Shown piece by piece: positions 31,101-41,906 of a DNA stretch of 64,000 nt. The notes under the pieces are model-generated. The model had not been told where the DNA came from. It was given only the letters and a program-made list of their open reading frames with translations, and did no database searches. This stretch comes from Peronospora farinosa (taxonomy: Eukaryota > Oomycota > Peronosporomycetes > Peronosporales > Peronosporaceae), in NCBI GenBank assembly GCA_947646735.1, contig CANTFK010000748.1, positions 58,666 to 122,665 of the forward strand, read 5' to 3'. A program made the translations under genes and the position numbers. How positions within the stretch are numbered: the stretch's first letter is position 1; each line of letters opens with the position of its first letter.

Positions 31101-32061
31101 AGATGTTGCATTTAACACAGTGGACTTTATGAAGATCTTGGAGAATTTTGAAGAGCGCGAGAAGAAACAGAAACACTCCACGGATGACTTGTCAGTGGTC
31201 GATTTGTTCATAATTCACATTATGCGGAACTTGCATCGACTTCATGAATTGATGACTGCAAACAAATTGTCAATCGAGGTGAACTATGGCGTTGTGAAGG
31301 CAGTTCGAGGAAAGGCTGCGACAGATCCCGAAAACTTGAATCTGTTGGCACGTATCGCACTGATGCGCCCATTTACGATCTCATGGTCTAATGTACTTGA
31401 TTACTTTGTGCCTGAAGACTTTCACGACCTTGCGCGTCGGTGCTCGATATTTGGCGACTGTGTACATTATGGCTACAGCATGAATTGGACAACTCAAGTG
31501 TTTGGGGCGTCATTACTCGACTACGACCCCACGTACCACAAGGCGCTGATTGACTCTACATTGGACGCGGCTCTGGGCTTTTTAAGCGAGACATCACTAT
31601 CGAAAATGTTGACGGTATTGGGGCTGGACAAGCTTTTGCATTTGCCCTTTCGTGAAAACCCGCTAAACAGCACGGGATATGTTCTAGCGTGCATCCACCA
31701 ACAGAAATGGATTAATTATTTCATGGACAAGGGGAAACTGTCTCCAGAGGCGGCACATCGGCTGGGTGTGCGGTGTACACCGTCGAACTCTGGTCTCCAG
31801 GCGGGAGCAATGGAGCTTGCAATACCAAGTCCCTTGGATCGCTCGTCATTGACCTTATACATGAGTTGGTGCTATGATCCAAAGCTTCGGCTGCAAATGG
31901 TTGACCTCGGAGCAACTGACACAGACAAGTTAGCACGAATTGAGCAATTACTAAATGTCCAAAAGGACGACCAACAGGTCGCTCAAGGCACTGGTTGTTC
32001 GACCTCACGAGACTTGACGACGGTCTATAACAGCGATAACCTTGGAGCCTGGTCGAAGTAG
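28189..32061 (+). CDS. large TPR-repeat protein of unknown function
   Basis: 1290 aa in one exon. Two TPR-type blocks can be seen, at about residues 214-310 (WKKLGNDFFSVLNTQ, then LLNNLATCRFKMGDF and FKAWFRLASAL) and about 377-430 (WRKEGSGYFSTGDY, then IVLNNVAAVYL). A Lys-rich stretch near residue 925-945 (KKKRRHKKKKAKK) may be a nuclear signal or RNA contact. The C-terminal ISWSNVLDYFVPEDFHDLAR and YSMNWTTQVFG recall the conserved segment in fungal and oomycete DUF4470/MYND-associated proteins, but no MYND zinc finger was found. A co-chaperone-like or scaffold role is possible only by analogy. Confidence 0.7.
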   Translation: MAFPFQMGLESTKMMEFLASLPEEELENFLQSVNDTADEFHEQNLQSKTQEGLIERFKKMRTKFTRPGGVYADLGFDAVTRIAFTSADAKPKTNMRSLRTLKPMIVKELDAGTTHYGRYLCGFVAIDDAFFGVSSASLLLEDVTGRLVEIAVYGLVDANLSSHEKLYIVGHKFPKGHPIVVFEPFYKVRMDGSLGIRVEQATEIAPWQDVPTDMVTWKKLGNDFFSVLNTQNEGCGALACYQQAIQAMQPELCTLVLLLNNLATCRFKMGDFATSIQLSGVAAHLDPSYFKAWFRLASALVENGSKSIAASVVAHVQNNLPLAPHDLQLLKSTFGAMHVSTDSSPFDSYAKWCTSLESPGFVLAKEQPCQGPKDADTWRKEGSGYFSTGDYISAEDCYRKGLALTTACRSDLSIVLNNVAAVYLTMRRENSDIPGISIGKLNVTSAKLHAQLSTTESALLNCTVAGLIDPLNCKAWVRRTRCLRYMGNSKKGYIADLKIVVDKVATQVCTTAEKSKLFHEFKRKLDDNIQRRLRCFTDVKPAYEVSGVSTEVQRQQRHATHPQNLVSAIGREDEHEDDIDQYIAQMEKVEAMMCFALAASESQTDQRRNLPREMMMYVKDTPPQIHIEFPMLRGWPTGIEPVFARKILYRAYLDARASPWVTASSMREGRFFEKIDPADLVKRWHGTVAFETLAKKATSLKFGDIIARNEEPSIAVPAYDARIRSNFANNPNRAEAYFLGTTHVAIGFNDFSSLVTATIRDQLHNGMPLKFVGFEMSEFAVAKCKVVAQMLASPDVSISSVMEVWLSSTWSCSTLKDFRKCVNTVLESLRGRNSNPKVMTYLNHWASVETISATKAHTEFFANLRRYSHRVLIGLHCFRRVVDRLDLTQYMLTGEVRASSRVMNIVEKEQSASISEANVSKAGKSTSKKKRRHKKKKAKKGAVATPSCINAPLVGSLTMWNVPPGAPPLEEDVAFNTVDFMKILENFEEREKKQKHSTDDLSVVDLFIIHIMRNLHRLHELMTANKLSIEVNYGVVKAVRGKAATDPENLNLLARIALMRPFTISWSNVLDYFVPEDFHDLARRCSIFGDCVHYGYSMNWTTQVFGASLLDYDPTYHKALIDSTLDAALGFLSETSLSKMLTVLGLDKLLHLPFRENPLNSTGYVLACIHQQKWINYFMDKGKLSPEAAHRLGVRCTPSNSGLQAGAMELAIPSPLDRSSLTLYMSWCYDPKLRLQMVDLGATDTDKLARIEQLLNVQKDDQQVAQGTGCSTSRDLTTVYNSDNLGAWSK

Positions 32062-32152
32062 CATTACGGGTCATAACCATAGTCATTAATACGATAAAAC
32101 GCTAAAATGACAATTAAAAAACATTTTTACGTTTTCTATGGTCCGTAATAAC
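32062..32152. other. short spacer before the inverted duplication
   Basis: AT-rich, probably the end of the TPR gene transcript. No gene was seen. Confidence 0.4.
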
Positions 32153-32614
32153 AAATCAAATTGTGGTGTTAGTCCGTAAAACGAGGTAATATTGTGAGGT
32201 CGCAAATTTGTCTGTGGCCTCACTCACTTCATACAAAAACTTAAAGAAATGATCGCCCGTCAGACTGCTCGTCTTACCGCCCACTATGGTGCTCAACAAC
32301 GAGCGTACACCAGCCTCGTGAATAAGAAGAGCCACATTCCAGCCGACCAAAAGCTATTCACGACGTCCAAGGCTCCGACCTATATCAAGCGCCCATCGGA
32401 CCGTCCGCTCCTTATTGTCATGTTTCTTGGTCTTGGTCTTGGTTTTGCTCAAAGCCTTCGTGGTGAAATCAGCATGGCTACGGGCACTGGAAAGAACGAT
32501 TAAGGAAACATCTGCTACGACAGCAACCAGAAAGAATGGAAAATGTGAATGGAGATAGACATTGCGTTACTCAAGGTAGTAACAGCGCTTATCGTAGCTG
32601 CGCTTAGTTAGGAC
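32153..32614. repeat. left arm of an inverted duplication
   Basis: About 462 bp matches the reverse complement of 34247-34708 almost base for base, including upstream, coding and downstream parts of an 84-codon gene. The arms flank the TAP42 gene. Similarity fades outside AAATCAAATTGTG on one side and TAGGAC on the other. Confidence 0.85.
32249..32503 (+). CDS. small mitochondrial membrane protein, COX7a-like (copy 1)
   Basis: 84 aa. The N-terminus is basic and hydroxylated, lacking acidic residues (MIARQTARLTAHYGAQQRAY), as in a mitochondrial targeting sequence. A PTYIKRPSDRP segment leads into one membrane span (LLIVMFLGLGLGFAQSL) and a GTGKND end. This order, a Pro/Lys segment, a single span and a GxGK-type tail, fits cytochrome c oxidase subunit VIIa, but the match is by eye. 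Copy 2 (34359-34613, opposite strand) encodes the same protein. Confidence 0.6.
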   Translation: MIARQTARLTAHYGAQQRAYTSLVNKKSHIPADQKLFTTSKAPTYIKRPSDRPLLIVMFLGLGLGFAQSLRGEISMATGTGKND

Positions 32615-32693
32615 TTGTATCCATTTTATACAGAAATACCAAAACCTTTAGTCTAGCAGAAGACATTCCTGCTTCATAACGAGCACTTCTAGA

Positions 32694-34032
32694 CTAGAAT
32701 TGCGAGCCCTTTTTGTTGCCAATTCCCTTCTCGTTCGCATCTTTCCAGTCATCCCAAGCGCGGTCCTTGAGTGCCGCTTCTTCTACTAACGCCTCAAAGT
32801 CCTCGTCTCCGTCCTCCACGAGCTGGTCATACCGACGCGGTCCCTGCGTTGACTCCCTGCTCAAGCAGCAAGAGACACAGTGCAAACATTACATCGCATA
32901 CATACGTGCACTACATACAGCTCATCACAACTTACTGCTCTCTTTTCTGGCGCTCCACGGCACCAGCCACCTCTTGGTCTGCATACTCCTCCAACGTCAT
33001 TGTTGGTAGTCGGTGGCCAGGTTTGAACACTCCCGAACGAATTGTCTCGCGTTGCATTTCCATCTGCGGATTAATGTGCGTCACCTCCTACAGCATATCC
33101 ACAAGCCACCAAACCAATCAGCTCGAGTTAATCAGTTCCCACCACCTGAACAAACATAAGCGTACAATTCCCTGTCCCTGAGGTGCCGGTGGCGGTCGAT
33201 GCGCTTCCGAAAACAAATCCTGCTTGTCCGTGGCCGCATTCATCTTCAGCATGGTCTCAAGCATCTCCTTCTCCTGATTAATCGACGCCTGCTCCTCCAT
33301 GGACTTCAGTACCGCCAGTTGGATATATGTCATAAGTTGTTCGCGCTCCAAGTCCACCACGTCGTCTATATCCTCATCCAGCTCATCCACGTCCTCTTTC
33401 TGTTCTCCACCCACATTTGTGTCACTCTTTTCCTCACGCCGCTTTTGTACTTCCATCAGCTTTTTCTCCATCTCTCGCTGCTGCTGAAACCGTTGAATCT
33501 TTTCGTCTCTCGAGAGTGAAAACTGCTTGCTCTCCAGTCGTTCGTACTGCTCACGTCGTTTCTTCTCTAAAAGAATGCCAACACTCTCAGCACGGTCCAG
33601 GAAATCAGTCAAAAACATATCGGCTTCACGTAAAATCTTGATGCGGTAGACGACATTGCGCGTGTGATCTGTGGGACCACATCGTCGCTTGTTTTGCTCG
33701 TCGGAATGCTGGAGTTGTTCTTGTGATCTAGTCTCTTCCGTCTGCTGGAAGAAGGCCTGCTTGGGTGTAAGTATACCCAGATAGTACTCAATACAAAAGC
33801 CGTATAGCTGCGTGTTCTGTAGCTCAAAGAAACGCTCATTCATTGACAAAACACCGTCCAATTGCCGCTGGTGAATACATTTCTTCATGTATTGCAACGA
33901 TTGTGTCAATTGATCCTGATAAGCTTTCGAATTCGTATCATACACGGCCGTAATGGGACTTTCTAGTGCCATAAAGCGATGATGTGCCTCCACGTAGCTC
34001 ACGCAGTCGGGTAGCGTCGTGGAGGAAGCCAT
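32694..34032 (-). CDS. TAP42: TAP42/TAP46 (alpha4/IGBP1) PP2A regulatory protein (3 exons)
   Basis: Exons 34032-33166, 33087-32936 and 32856-32694 join in frame (phase 0, then phase 2) to give 393 aa. The family binds and stabilises catalytic subunits of PP2A-type phosphatases downstream of TOR. Exon 1 is helical with RDEKIQRFQQQREME and a later acidic hinge. Exon 2 holds the plant/yeast-like VFKPGHRLPTMTLEEYADQE. Exon 3 ends with AWDDWKDANEKGIGNKKG, the family's C-terminal signature. The ATG is at 34032; the frame above it starts at GTG. The gene sits exactly between the two arms of the inverted duplication. Confidence 0.88.
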
Positions 34033-34246
34033 ATACACCTGGAATACTTAGCTCTAATAGAGGGAGATTGGGTTGACTATGTAGAATGTGTGTGGTACAC
34101 ATCGAGTCAACATTACAGTCGATAATGTTGATAAACTTCTTATTTTACCTATACAGATCAAAGTCTTATAATGAAAGCAAATATATAAACAACAACAGTG
34201 GTAACTTTCTGCTTCACAATTATGTCGTCCACCTACTTCTACCAAC

Positions 34247-34708
34247 GTCCTAATTGAGCAGCAGCTACGATAAGCGCTGTTACTACCTTGAGTAACGCAA
34301 TGTCTATCTCCATTCACATTTTCCATTCTTTCTGGTTGCTGTCGTAGCAGATGTTTCCTTAATCGTTCTTTCCAGTGCCCGTAGCCATGCTGATTTCACC
34401 ACGAAGGCTTTGAGCAAAACCAAGACCAAGACCAAGAAACATGACAATAAGGAGCGGACGGTCCGATGGGCGCTTGATGTAGGTCGGAGCCTTGGACGTC
34501 GTGAATAGCTTTTGGTCGGCTGGAATGTGGCTCTTCTTATTCACGAGGCTGGTGTACGCTCGTTGTTGAGCACCATAGTGGGCGGTAAGACGAGCAGTCT
34601 GACGGGCGATCATTTCTTTAAGTTTTTGTATGAAGTGAGTGAGGCCACAGACAAATTTGCGACCTCATAATATTACCTCGTTTTACGGACTAGCACACAA
34701 TTTGATTT
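34247..34708. repeat. right arm of an inverted duplication
   Basis: Reverse complement of 32153-32614 with few differences: in the coding part I see one silent change (TAT/TAC). Just outside it, small indels appear (GTGGTGTTAG against GTGTGCTAG). This indicates a recent duplication or continuing gene conversion. Confidence 0.85.
34359..34613 (-). CDS. small mitochondrial membrane protein, COX7a-like (copy 2)
   Basis: Encodes the same 84-aa protein as 32249-32503, inverted, with its upstream sequence also copied. Both copies therefore look expressible. It lies at the edge of the repeat-rich region. Confidence 0.6.
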   Translation of the reverse strand: MIARQTARLTAHYGAQQRAYTSLVNKKSHIPADQKLFTTSKAPTYIKRPSDRPLLIVMFLGLGLGFAQSLRGEISMATGTGKND

Positions 34709-34779
34709 CTTTTTCCAGACATTTTTTTTAGATTTACAAAATATAAATATAAAATCTAGGTGAGTTGCTAGAACGAAAT

Positions 34780-34810
34780 GTTAAGGTGCGCGTATGATGC
34801 GCATCTTAAC
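34780..34810. repeat. hairpin with 12-bp arms
   Basis: GTTAAGGTGCGC (34780-34791) pairs with GCGCATCTTAAC (34799-34810) with one mismatch and a 7-nt loop. The GCGCATCTTAA half recurs just downstream (34818-34828). It lies about 70 bp beyond the right arm of the inverted duplication. Function unknown. Confidence 0.45.
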
Positions 34811-35244
34811 ATCGTACGCGCATCTTAATATGTCATATTAGCCAATTCAGTTTAATCAATTATCTTGTGAAAACCCTCTTGGATCGAGAGAGAACAGCAA
34901 GTTTTTGATATCTAGATGCTGCAAGTTTATTACGCTTTTTAAAATTACGTTGAGAGGAGACACATACAGATGTTTGCTGCTTAGCTGTCTAGTTTGCGTG
35001 CTAACTGTCGCGCGAGGACTCCAGTCCATGTCGGCGTTGCTTGAAAATAAAATTGCAGCATACGCTAGAGCTAGCCAGTGTGTAGAGAACGCATTAGCCG
35101 CAAATCGGCTTGTTGTTCTTTATGCTACAGAAGGTATAAATGAGTCGCCACAATTGAGTACGTGATGCCTAGAAATATCAATTTGATAGGGCACGTTCTA
35201 TATCGTGTCTACATGCTTGCAGCCGCCTTCACACATGTTTTTTA
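34811..35244. other. intergenic, no supported gene
   Basis: An 86-codon open frame (34905-35165) starts with TTG and has its first ATG at 35028, leaving 45 residues without family resemblance. I do not call a gene. The stretch ends at the first LTR of Copia-1. Confidence 0.45.
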
Positions 35245-35480
35245 TGTTGGAAGTTGAGGTGGAAGATCGTGAGTTGGATTAGCCATAGCCGTCATTTGAT
35301 CAATGATAGGTCAGTGCAATTGGGTAGTAGACAAGTTGACTATCAACCATTTAAATCGAGATGATTGGAGCACAGAGTTTATGGAAAAATAGTGGCTAGG
35401 AGTCAGGTAGAAAAAAATACAAAGCAATCAATATACAGAATCTTATCGTCTTCTTACTGCAACAAGCTTACTTGCCAACA
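35245..35480 (+). repeat. Copia-1 5' LTR
   Basis: 236 bp starting TGTTGG and ending CCAACA. It matches the split 3' LTR (40209-40328 plus 55725-55837) along its length with many substitutions and small indels, so the element is old. The flanks TTTTA (left) and CTTTA (right, 55838) share four of five bases, which may be a worn target duplication. Confidence 0.8.
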
Positions 35481-38400
35481 TGTTATGAGCCCAATGGCTA
35501 GAGAGACTGAAGCGACTACCAAGACACCAGGAGGTGTCGCACAAGCTGCGCCAGGGCGTAACTCGCCAGAGCGTGTGCCCTTGTCTGTGAACACGCCGGC
35601 AGCCGTCGAAGAACCTTCCGCCCGCGAAAGGGGCGAGGCGACCGATGACAAGATCCTCGCGGCCCTTGCCGCAGTGACTGACCGCCTGGTGAAGCTCGAT
35701 TCTTTGCAGCGCGTCCGGGGCGAAAGCAAGAGGATGCTTGGAGCTGTCGATAACGGCATGTTTGCGTCCAAATTGGAAGCGAACATGCGTATACGCCCCA
35801 TGACCATAGACGCGCTTAGACCGCTGTAGTAAAAGCCAGAAGCACCTCGCACGCGCTCGTTGGCCAGATGATGGAGAGTCGACGTTCGCCTCGCTCGCGC
35901 CGCCGCGGGGACAGCCTTCAGCTCAAACCTTATGCCGGCACGAGCAGCCGAGCCTATGGCCGCACCGCGTCAACAAGCGCCGCCACCTGCGACGCACACA
36001 GCGGCAGCGATAGGCAACTACGAAATGCCGAACTCGAGTCAGCGAAACTCAACCATCGCAATCTCGATGGGACGGAGCTATACAAAAAGCTCGGGAGCGG
36101 GTTCTTTTACTGATGACGCACCTTCATGCGCGCCTTAAGACTCGCTGAAGGGTCGTTTGGTTTCTCGTAGATGGAGGACGTGAAGGTCAACCTCCTTGTC
36201 CACTTCTTATCCGGCATAATGCGGAGCGCTACTTTCAACACTTGGTGTGTGCAGCAGCCGAGACTCAAACACATTATGGAGCAGCTGCACATAGCGTTCA
36301 AGACGGCAATCACGGCGATCCAGGCCATGAAGCTGCTCATGGAAAAAAAGAAGCGCGACGCACCTGGGCCGACACTTCCGTTACATGGTAGCCGTCAGCG
36401 ACGCGCGTGGTGGAGCCGACTTGCCTGTGCTTGACAACATCGTGCATCACGCGTCGCAAGAGCTATTAAATGTCATGCGGGCGATGTACGACATGACGCG
36501 GTCCGACTACCTGTACCACGCTTAGAATTTGGCGCACTTTGCGCAGTCGATCGATCTCGGCAACGGCGCGGTCGTTCACGAGGTTGTTGCAGCGAATGTT
36601 AAGACTAATCGCCAAGACACACAAATGTGTTTCCTCTGTGGCAGGACAGGGCACGTCGTGTCCGACTGCAAGGCAAGGGTCGTGTTTGACGACGTGACGA
36701 TCATCACGAGCGGCGACAAGGTGCTTGCGCTCACAAAGAGATCTCTAGTAAATTGCACAAAAGGAGCCAAAAGCACGAAGAAGAATAACTTGCGAGGCAA
36801 AGCGGCTCGTGCGAGCGACGTGAGCGACAAAGCGCAAGTCTCGACCTACGCGGGAGTCTTCGTGCTAGCCGCATACGATGCAGTTTACATCGATCGAGGT
36901 GGCTGGATTCTCGACAGCGGTGCGAGTAGACACCTCGTGAGCGACGAGTCGCTTCTAATCGACTCAAGTGCCTGCGTCCATAAGAATTCCATGGCTGATG
37001 GTGAGCCACTGCGGCTGACGCGTGTTGGGAATGTGCGTCTTGAGGTCCTCGCACGCGGTATGAAGATGGATGTGAAGCTGACCAAAGTCTATCTTGCGCC
37101 GCGTCTGACAAAGAATATCACCTCGCATGGGAATCTGGAGAGCAATGGGTTTGATCTCGTGTACGACGACAACAAACACGCGCTAGCACGGCGCAGAGAC
37201 GATACAGTCATGTTTGACGTCGCGATCGACCGCAAAGTGCTTCACGTTAAGACGACAGCGACACAGCGCTGAAGATGCGATCATGGCCTCGCTCGAAGCA
37301 CGTGCAATGAATCTGATGCGGACGGCGTACACGAAGCCTCACTGCTGAACTGGCACCAACAAATCGGCCACTTAGCGTTCAATACGATCGAGCGTATGAC
37401 GCTCAATACGGCGTCGGATATTCGACTGACCAGCAAGAAGCGCATAGCGTGCGTATCATGCCTCGAGGGAAAGCAGACGCGCAATGAGCAGTCGCAGAAA
37501 GACAGCGGCACCAACTCGCCGATCAACAGGATAGGCGGCGTCATCTGCTGGACCTTAATAGCCCAATGACGCCGCAGGATCGCCTCGGCAATCGATATAT
37601 AAATAAATTTCATCGACCATATGTCGAACTACTGCCGTGTGTTCCTCGCGCGCAAGAAAGACGCGGCGGCGAAGCAGTTCAGAGCGTTCCTTTTCCACTT
37701 TGAGAAGCTCTTTGGCCTTAAGATTCACGTGATTAGAACGAAAGGCGGTGGCGAGTACGCCAACGGTGACTTGTTCTGCAAGCACACGGGTGGTGTCACG
37801 CGCCAAGTGTCGGAAGCGTGCAACTAGGCATTGAACGACAAGGGGGAGAGGATGCACCGGGAGGCGCTAAACCTCGCGCGCAGCATGATGTTAGCGTGCG
37901 CGCTGCCTTTACATTTTTAGGACGACGCGGTGCAGTACTTAGTCCCCATCTTGATCAAGCTCAACGCGAGCGAACGCGAAGAGAGAATCGCCTATGGAGG
38001 TGCTGAAGGGCAAGGCGCCGGATCTACGGAGCATCGTCGCCTTCGGATCGTCGTGAATCATCTACCGCGATCCGCGCAAGAGCTCGCTGCAGCAGCGATA
38101 TTAGACAGGCATCATCTTGGGTGGGAGCGAGGGAACGAACAGATACAAGGCCCTTTCAAGCGAGAGAACAAGGTTGTTGTAACAAAACACGTGAAAAAAA
38201 TCTCCACGCTGTCCGATGTGCAAACGAATAACTGGAGTGCGCGATGAAGGTCGGCGATCGAGACGAAGAAGTGAAAGGGACAGCGCTAAATGGTGACGGC
38301 GCTCGCAAGAAGAGCACGAAGACGTGGACGCGACAAGCGCACAGAACGCGCAGCGCATCGAAGTGCGAGCAGTAAGCTACACGCCAGGAGAAGCGAGATG

Positions 38401-40208
38401 CGAGCGATGAGGTGGATAACGTAGGTTTTGAGCGCGATCCGCTCAGCTATGGAAAGCACGAAGCGCGCGGAATGTCAGACAGCGATGAAAGAGGACCGCG
38501 ATCAAGAGGAACGACGTGTGGCGCGTCACCAATCGCAGCCCGGGCGTGAACGCTCTCCACTCCAAGTGAGTCTTTAAGACCAAGACGGGAGAAGAACGGA
38601 GAGCTCGAGCGATACAAGGCGAGGCTTTTCGCATGCGGCAATGAGCAAGTGCACGGCATCGATTACAATCTGACCTTTGCCGCTGTGATGGACATCTCGA
38701 CGACAAAGGTCGTGCTGGCGCTCGCAGCAACGTAAGGCGTGCCGGCCAAGCACGGAGACATCCCGAACGCATACGTGCGTGACGAGAAGGAAGCACACCT
38801 CGATATCTACTTACATATGCCACACTGTATGACCGTGTCGAAGAGCACTCTGCGCAAGATCGGTGCTACGCATCCAGGCGAGATCGTCTTAGAGCTGATG
38901 AGGAGCCATTACGGGCTGAAACCAGCCGGGATTCCCTGGAGCCAATTACTTTATGCGCGACTCAGCAATGAGGGGCACGTGCGCTGCTTGTCAGACATGT
39001 GTCTGTACCACAAGCGCGACGGCGGTGAGCTGGTCGTTGTCTACGTCTACGTTGACGATCTGCTAGCGACTGGAACGGGTGTCGCAGCGGTCGAGAGCTT
39101 TTTCGTGAGCCTTGCATCGCTGTCGATCAAGGACCTTGGCCACGTCAACAAGTTCCTGAGGATGTGTGTGGAGCTCGGAAGCGACGGCGCGTACCGCATC
39201 GACCAGGAGGAGGCCATCAAGATGCTTCTTCGTGATCATAGGATAAGAAATGCGAACCCGACGAAGACGCGGATTGGGGGCGACTGATACGAGGTGGTAG
39301 AGGACGACGTCGCACTGCTAAAAACGACGAGCACAGGTCGTAATGCGACAAATAAAGTGTACCAGTCGCTCGTCGGGAGCCTACTGTGGGTCGCGCGATG
39401 TTCGCGGCCGGACATTGCTTTATCAGAGCACAAAGTGACTAGGCAGAAGCATACTCCTCGGATGCTCGACAGGAAGCTTGCCAAGCGTGTCGCGCGTACC
39501 TCTAGGGCATCGCGACGCTTAAGCTCGAGATGGCGCTGGCGCGAACGAGTCGTGACGCGCTGCAGCTCAAATCCTACAGTGACGCCGACTTCGTAGCTGA
39601 AGAAGTGGACCAAAAGTCGCTAACTGGAGGCGTGGTGCTCCTCAATGGGATGGCGGTGTCGTGTACCGCAAAGAAACAGGATGGTGTAGCTTCTCTATGA
39701 TGGAGACTGATTGTGTCGCGGCGTCGTAGGTCGCTCGTGAGCTCATTGGTTTGCACCTGATGCTCGTAGAGGTAGGCATGGCGCCGGTTGTTCCTATGCT
39801 GATGTACGTGGAAAATCAGGCAGCCATCAGCCAGATTGAAGGCGAAGACTCCTTGATAAAGGCCAAGCATATCGACATGCGGCACAAGTATTTGCGCGAT
39901 GTCTTTCGACGCGGTTTTGTTACGACACAGCACGCTCGATCCGAGCTGATGATCGCTAATCTAATGAGGAAGGCCCTCGACATTACCAAGCTGGCGACGC
40001 TTCGTAGCCTGATGAGGATTTTAGCAGAAACGCGACGCGTGTTAAGGCTGGACAGCGATAAGGGCGAGATGGTTGCGTTATAGTGCGCGACATGGTGAAG
40101 GCGCGCGTGAGGAACTTAAGCTAGAAGGATTTTGAGGATGCTAATGATGTACAAGGACGTTGGTGGATGGAGAGAAAGAAGACATGAAGCGCAATCGAGG
40201 AGGAGTAC
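35481..40208 (+). mobile_element. Copia-1 internal region, degenerate Ty1/Copia retrotransposon
   Basis: The order of parts is that of Copia. A gag remnant starts near 35485. A CCHC knuckle, CFLCGRTGHVVSDC, lies at 36628-36669. The protease reads WILDSGASRHLVSD near 36903. A GAG-pre-integrase part (WHQQIGHLAFNTIERM, about 37350-37550) precedes an integrase piece with KIHVIRTKGGGEYANGD near 37720. Reverse transcriptase (GDIPNAYVRDEKEAHLDIY, YVDD near 39048) is followed by an RNase H remnant to about 40080. The reading frame changes several times and in-frame stops interrupt every domain, so it cannot move by itself. A purine tract GAGGAGGAG precedes the 3' LTR at 40209. Confidence 0.88.
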
Positions 40209-40328
40209 TGTAAATTGAAGTTGAAGATCGTGAGTTGCGATTAGCCATAGCCGTCATCTGATCATGGATGGTCAGTGCAAGTGGGTAGTAGACAAGTTGA
40301 CTATCAACCATCTATCTCAAACTGATTG
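40209..40328 (+). repeat. Copia-1 3' LTR, left piece
   Basis: First 120 bp of the 3' LTR (starts TGTAAATTG). It ends exactly at gattg (40324-40328), the target duplication of the Gypsy element that split it. The LTR continues at 55725. Confidence 0.85.
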
Positions 40329-40670
40329 TGTAACGGGGCTAGAACGTACCGTCACTAGCTTACACGTGCGCTTGAGGAAGACTCAAGCCCGAGTATTAGG
40401 TATTAAGTAAATTTAACTCTGATTTTTATTTTGGTTTTAATTCGTACTAATTACGAAGATTTTAGTCGTAATAAATACGACAGTGTTCCCGCCTTTCGGG
40501 AACCACACAATTTCAGGTTGATTTATCATTGGTCCATATTGGGGACTTTAGGCCCAATAATAAACCAATAATAAATTACCACGCTGTGCCCGCTATTCGG
40601 GCCCAGCACCTGCCTACATATGTAATTGTTTATTTGTGTTAATGCTATATGTGTAATGTAGCCCATTACA
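40329..40670 (-). repeat. Gypsy LTR A (3' LTR of the outer element)
   Basis: 342 bp; on the plus strand TGTAACGG...CATTACA. Next to it (40671-40684) the minus strand reads GAGAAGGGGGTGA, the polypurine tract expected just before a 3' LTR. Confidence 0.95.
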
Positions 40671-41551
40671 TCACCCCCTTCTCATGACAGCACTCACCAA
40701 CCGTGAGTGCTCAACTGTCGAAAACCCTTCGCCCACAAACGAACAAGCAATGTCCGGAGACCCAACACCCAGTCCAGCAGCACTCCCAAGGAATGTCAGC
40801 GGGAGTGCATCAACCAACATCATGGCGCGGCAGCTCATACCTTGGTCGCTGTACGACTTGTCCGGAGCTCACGCTCCGGACTCACTGGACATGATGCGGG
40901 ACTACTTCCGCCGATTTCGAAAACTGCGCGGGAAAGGTCTTGATGGAATCGAGCATGAAGCTCTACAACGTTCTTGGTGCGCCTTCATCCAACGTTGGAA
41001 TCGGATGCCAATCTTGTGACTCGACTCCACGCCCAACTCATGACGAATGGCGACGACACATCGCTGAGTGTTCACTCAGTGATCGCGAACGAAGTTGGAT
41101 TGCGAAGTATGAGCGAAGTCTGGGCGAACGGAGAAGCGCAGTTATTCGTGGTGCGCCCTGCTGGCGGCACCACTCGCGACAGCGGAGTCGATCTCCGCGG
41201 GATCATCAGCGCAGGGCAGCGACACGTTCGCCTGCCCGTCCAGTTGCGCGATTCTCGCCTCGCAATCGTGATATGCATTCACTGCGACATTCTCGATCAC
41301 GGCATCGATCTCGTTCGCGACATCGTTTGCGTTCGCGACATCGTTCTCGTTCTTGTCATCGTTCCCGTTTCCGACAACGTGAATCTCCTTACCGCTCTCG
41401 TTTGTCACGAGAGCGTTCGCGTGCTCGCCCGCCTTGGAATAGTCCGACTTCGTGGCTTCATAAGACAGAACCACATCTGGAACGTCACGAAGGAGCGAGG
41501 AACGTGGTTCCCATGTATCCTGCTCGGGAGGGAATCCAAGCCAACGTACTC
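40671..41551 (-). pseudogene. severed 3' part of the outer Gypsy pol (chromodomain tail) and 3' untranslated end
   Basis: This is the same sequence as 41894-42774 of the inner copy, including the end of the pol frame (stop at 41142). It was cut from the rest of pol (49250-54257) by the inner element. The five bases tactc at 41547-41551 are one copy of the inner element's target duplication; the other is 49245-49249. Confidence 0.9.
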
Positions 41552-41893
41552 TGTAACGGGGCTAGAACGTACCGTCACTAGCTTACACGTGCGCTTGAGG
41601 AAGACTCAAGCCCGAGTATTAGGTATTAAGTAAATTTAACTCTGATTTTTATTTTGGTTTTAATTCGTACTAATTACGAAGATTTTAGTCGTAATAAATA
41701 CGACAGTGTTCCCGCCTTTCGGGAACCACACAATTTCAGGTTGATTTATCATTGGTCCATATTGGGGACTTTAGGCCCAATAATAAACCAATAATAAATT
41801 ACCACGCTGTGCCCGCTATTCGGGCCCAGCACCTGCCTACATATGTAATTGTTTATTTGTGTTAATGCTATATGTGTAATGTAGCCCATTACA
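41552..41893 (-). repeat. Gypsy LTR B (3' LTR of the inner element)
   Basis: 342 bp, nearly identical to LTR A, C and D, with the same polypurine tract next to it at 41894-41907. Confidence 0.95.
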
Positions 41894-41906
41894 TCACCCC
41901 CTTCTC

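Noticed and set aside
34905..35165. 86-codon frame with a hydrophobic stretch resembling a signal peptide
   Set aside because: No ATG before the hydrophobic stretch; the first ATG (35028) leaves 45 residues without resemblance.
40684..41581. Plus-strand frames of 111 and 213 codons as separate host genes
   Set aside because: They are the antisense frames of the outer Gypsy 3' end, identical in kind to 41907-43224, and the second runs into the inner LTR.
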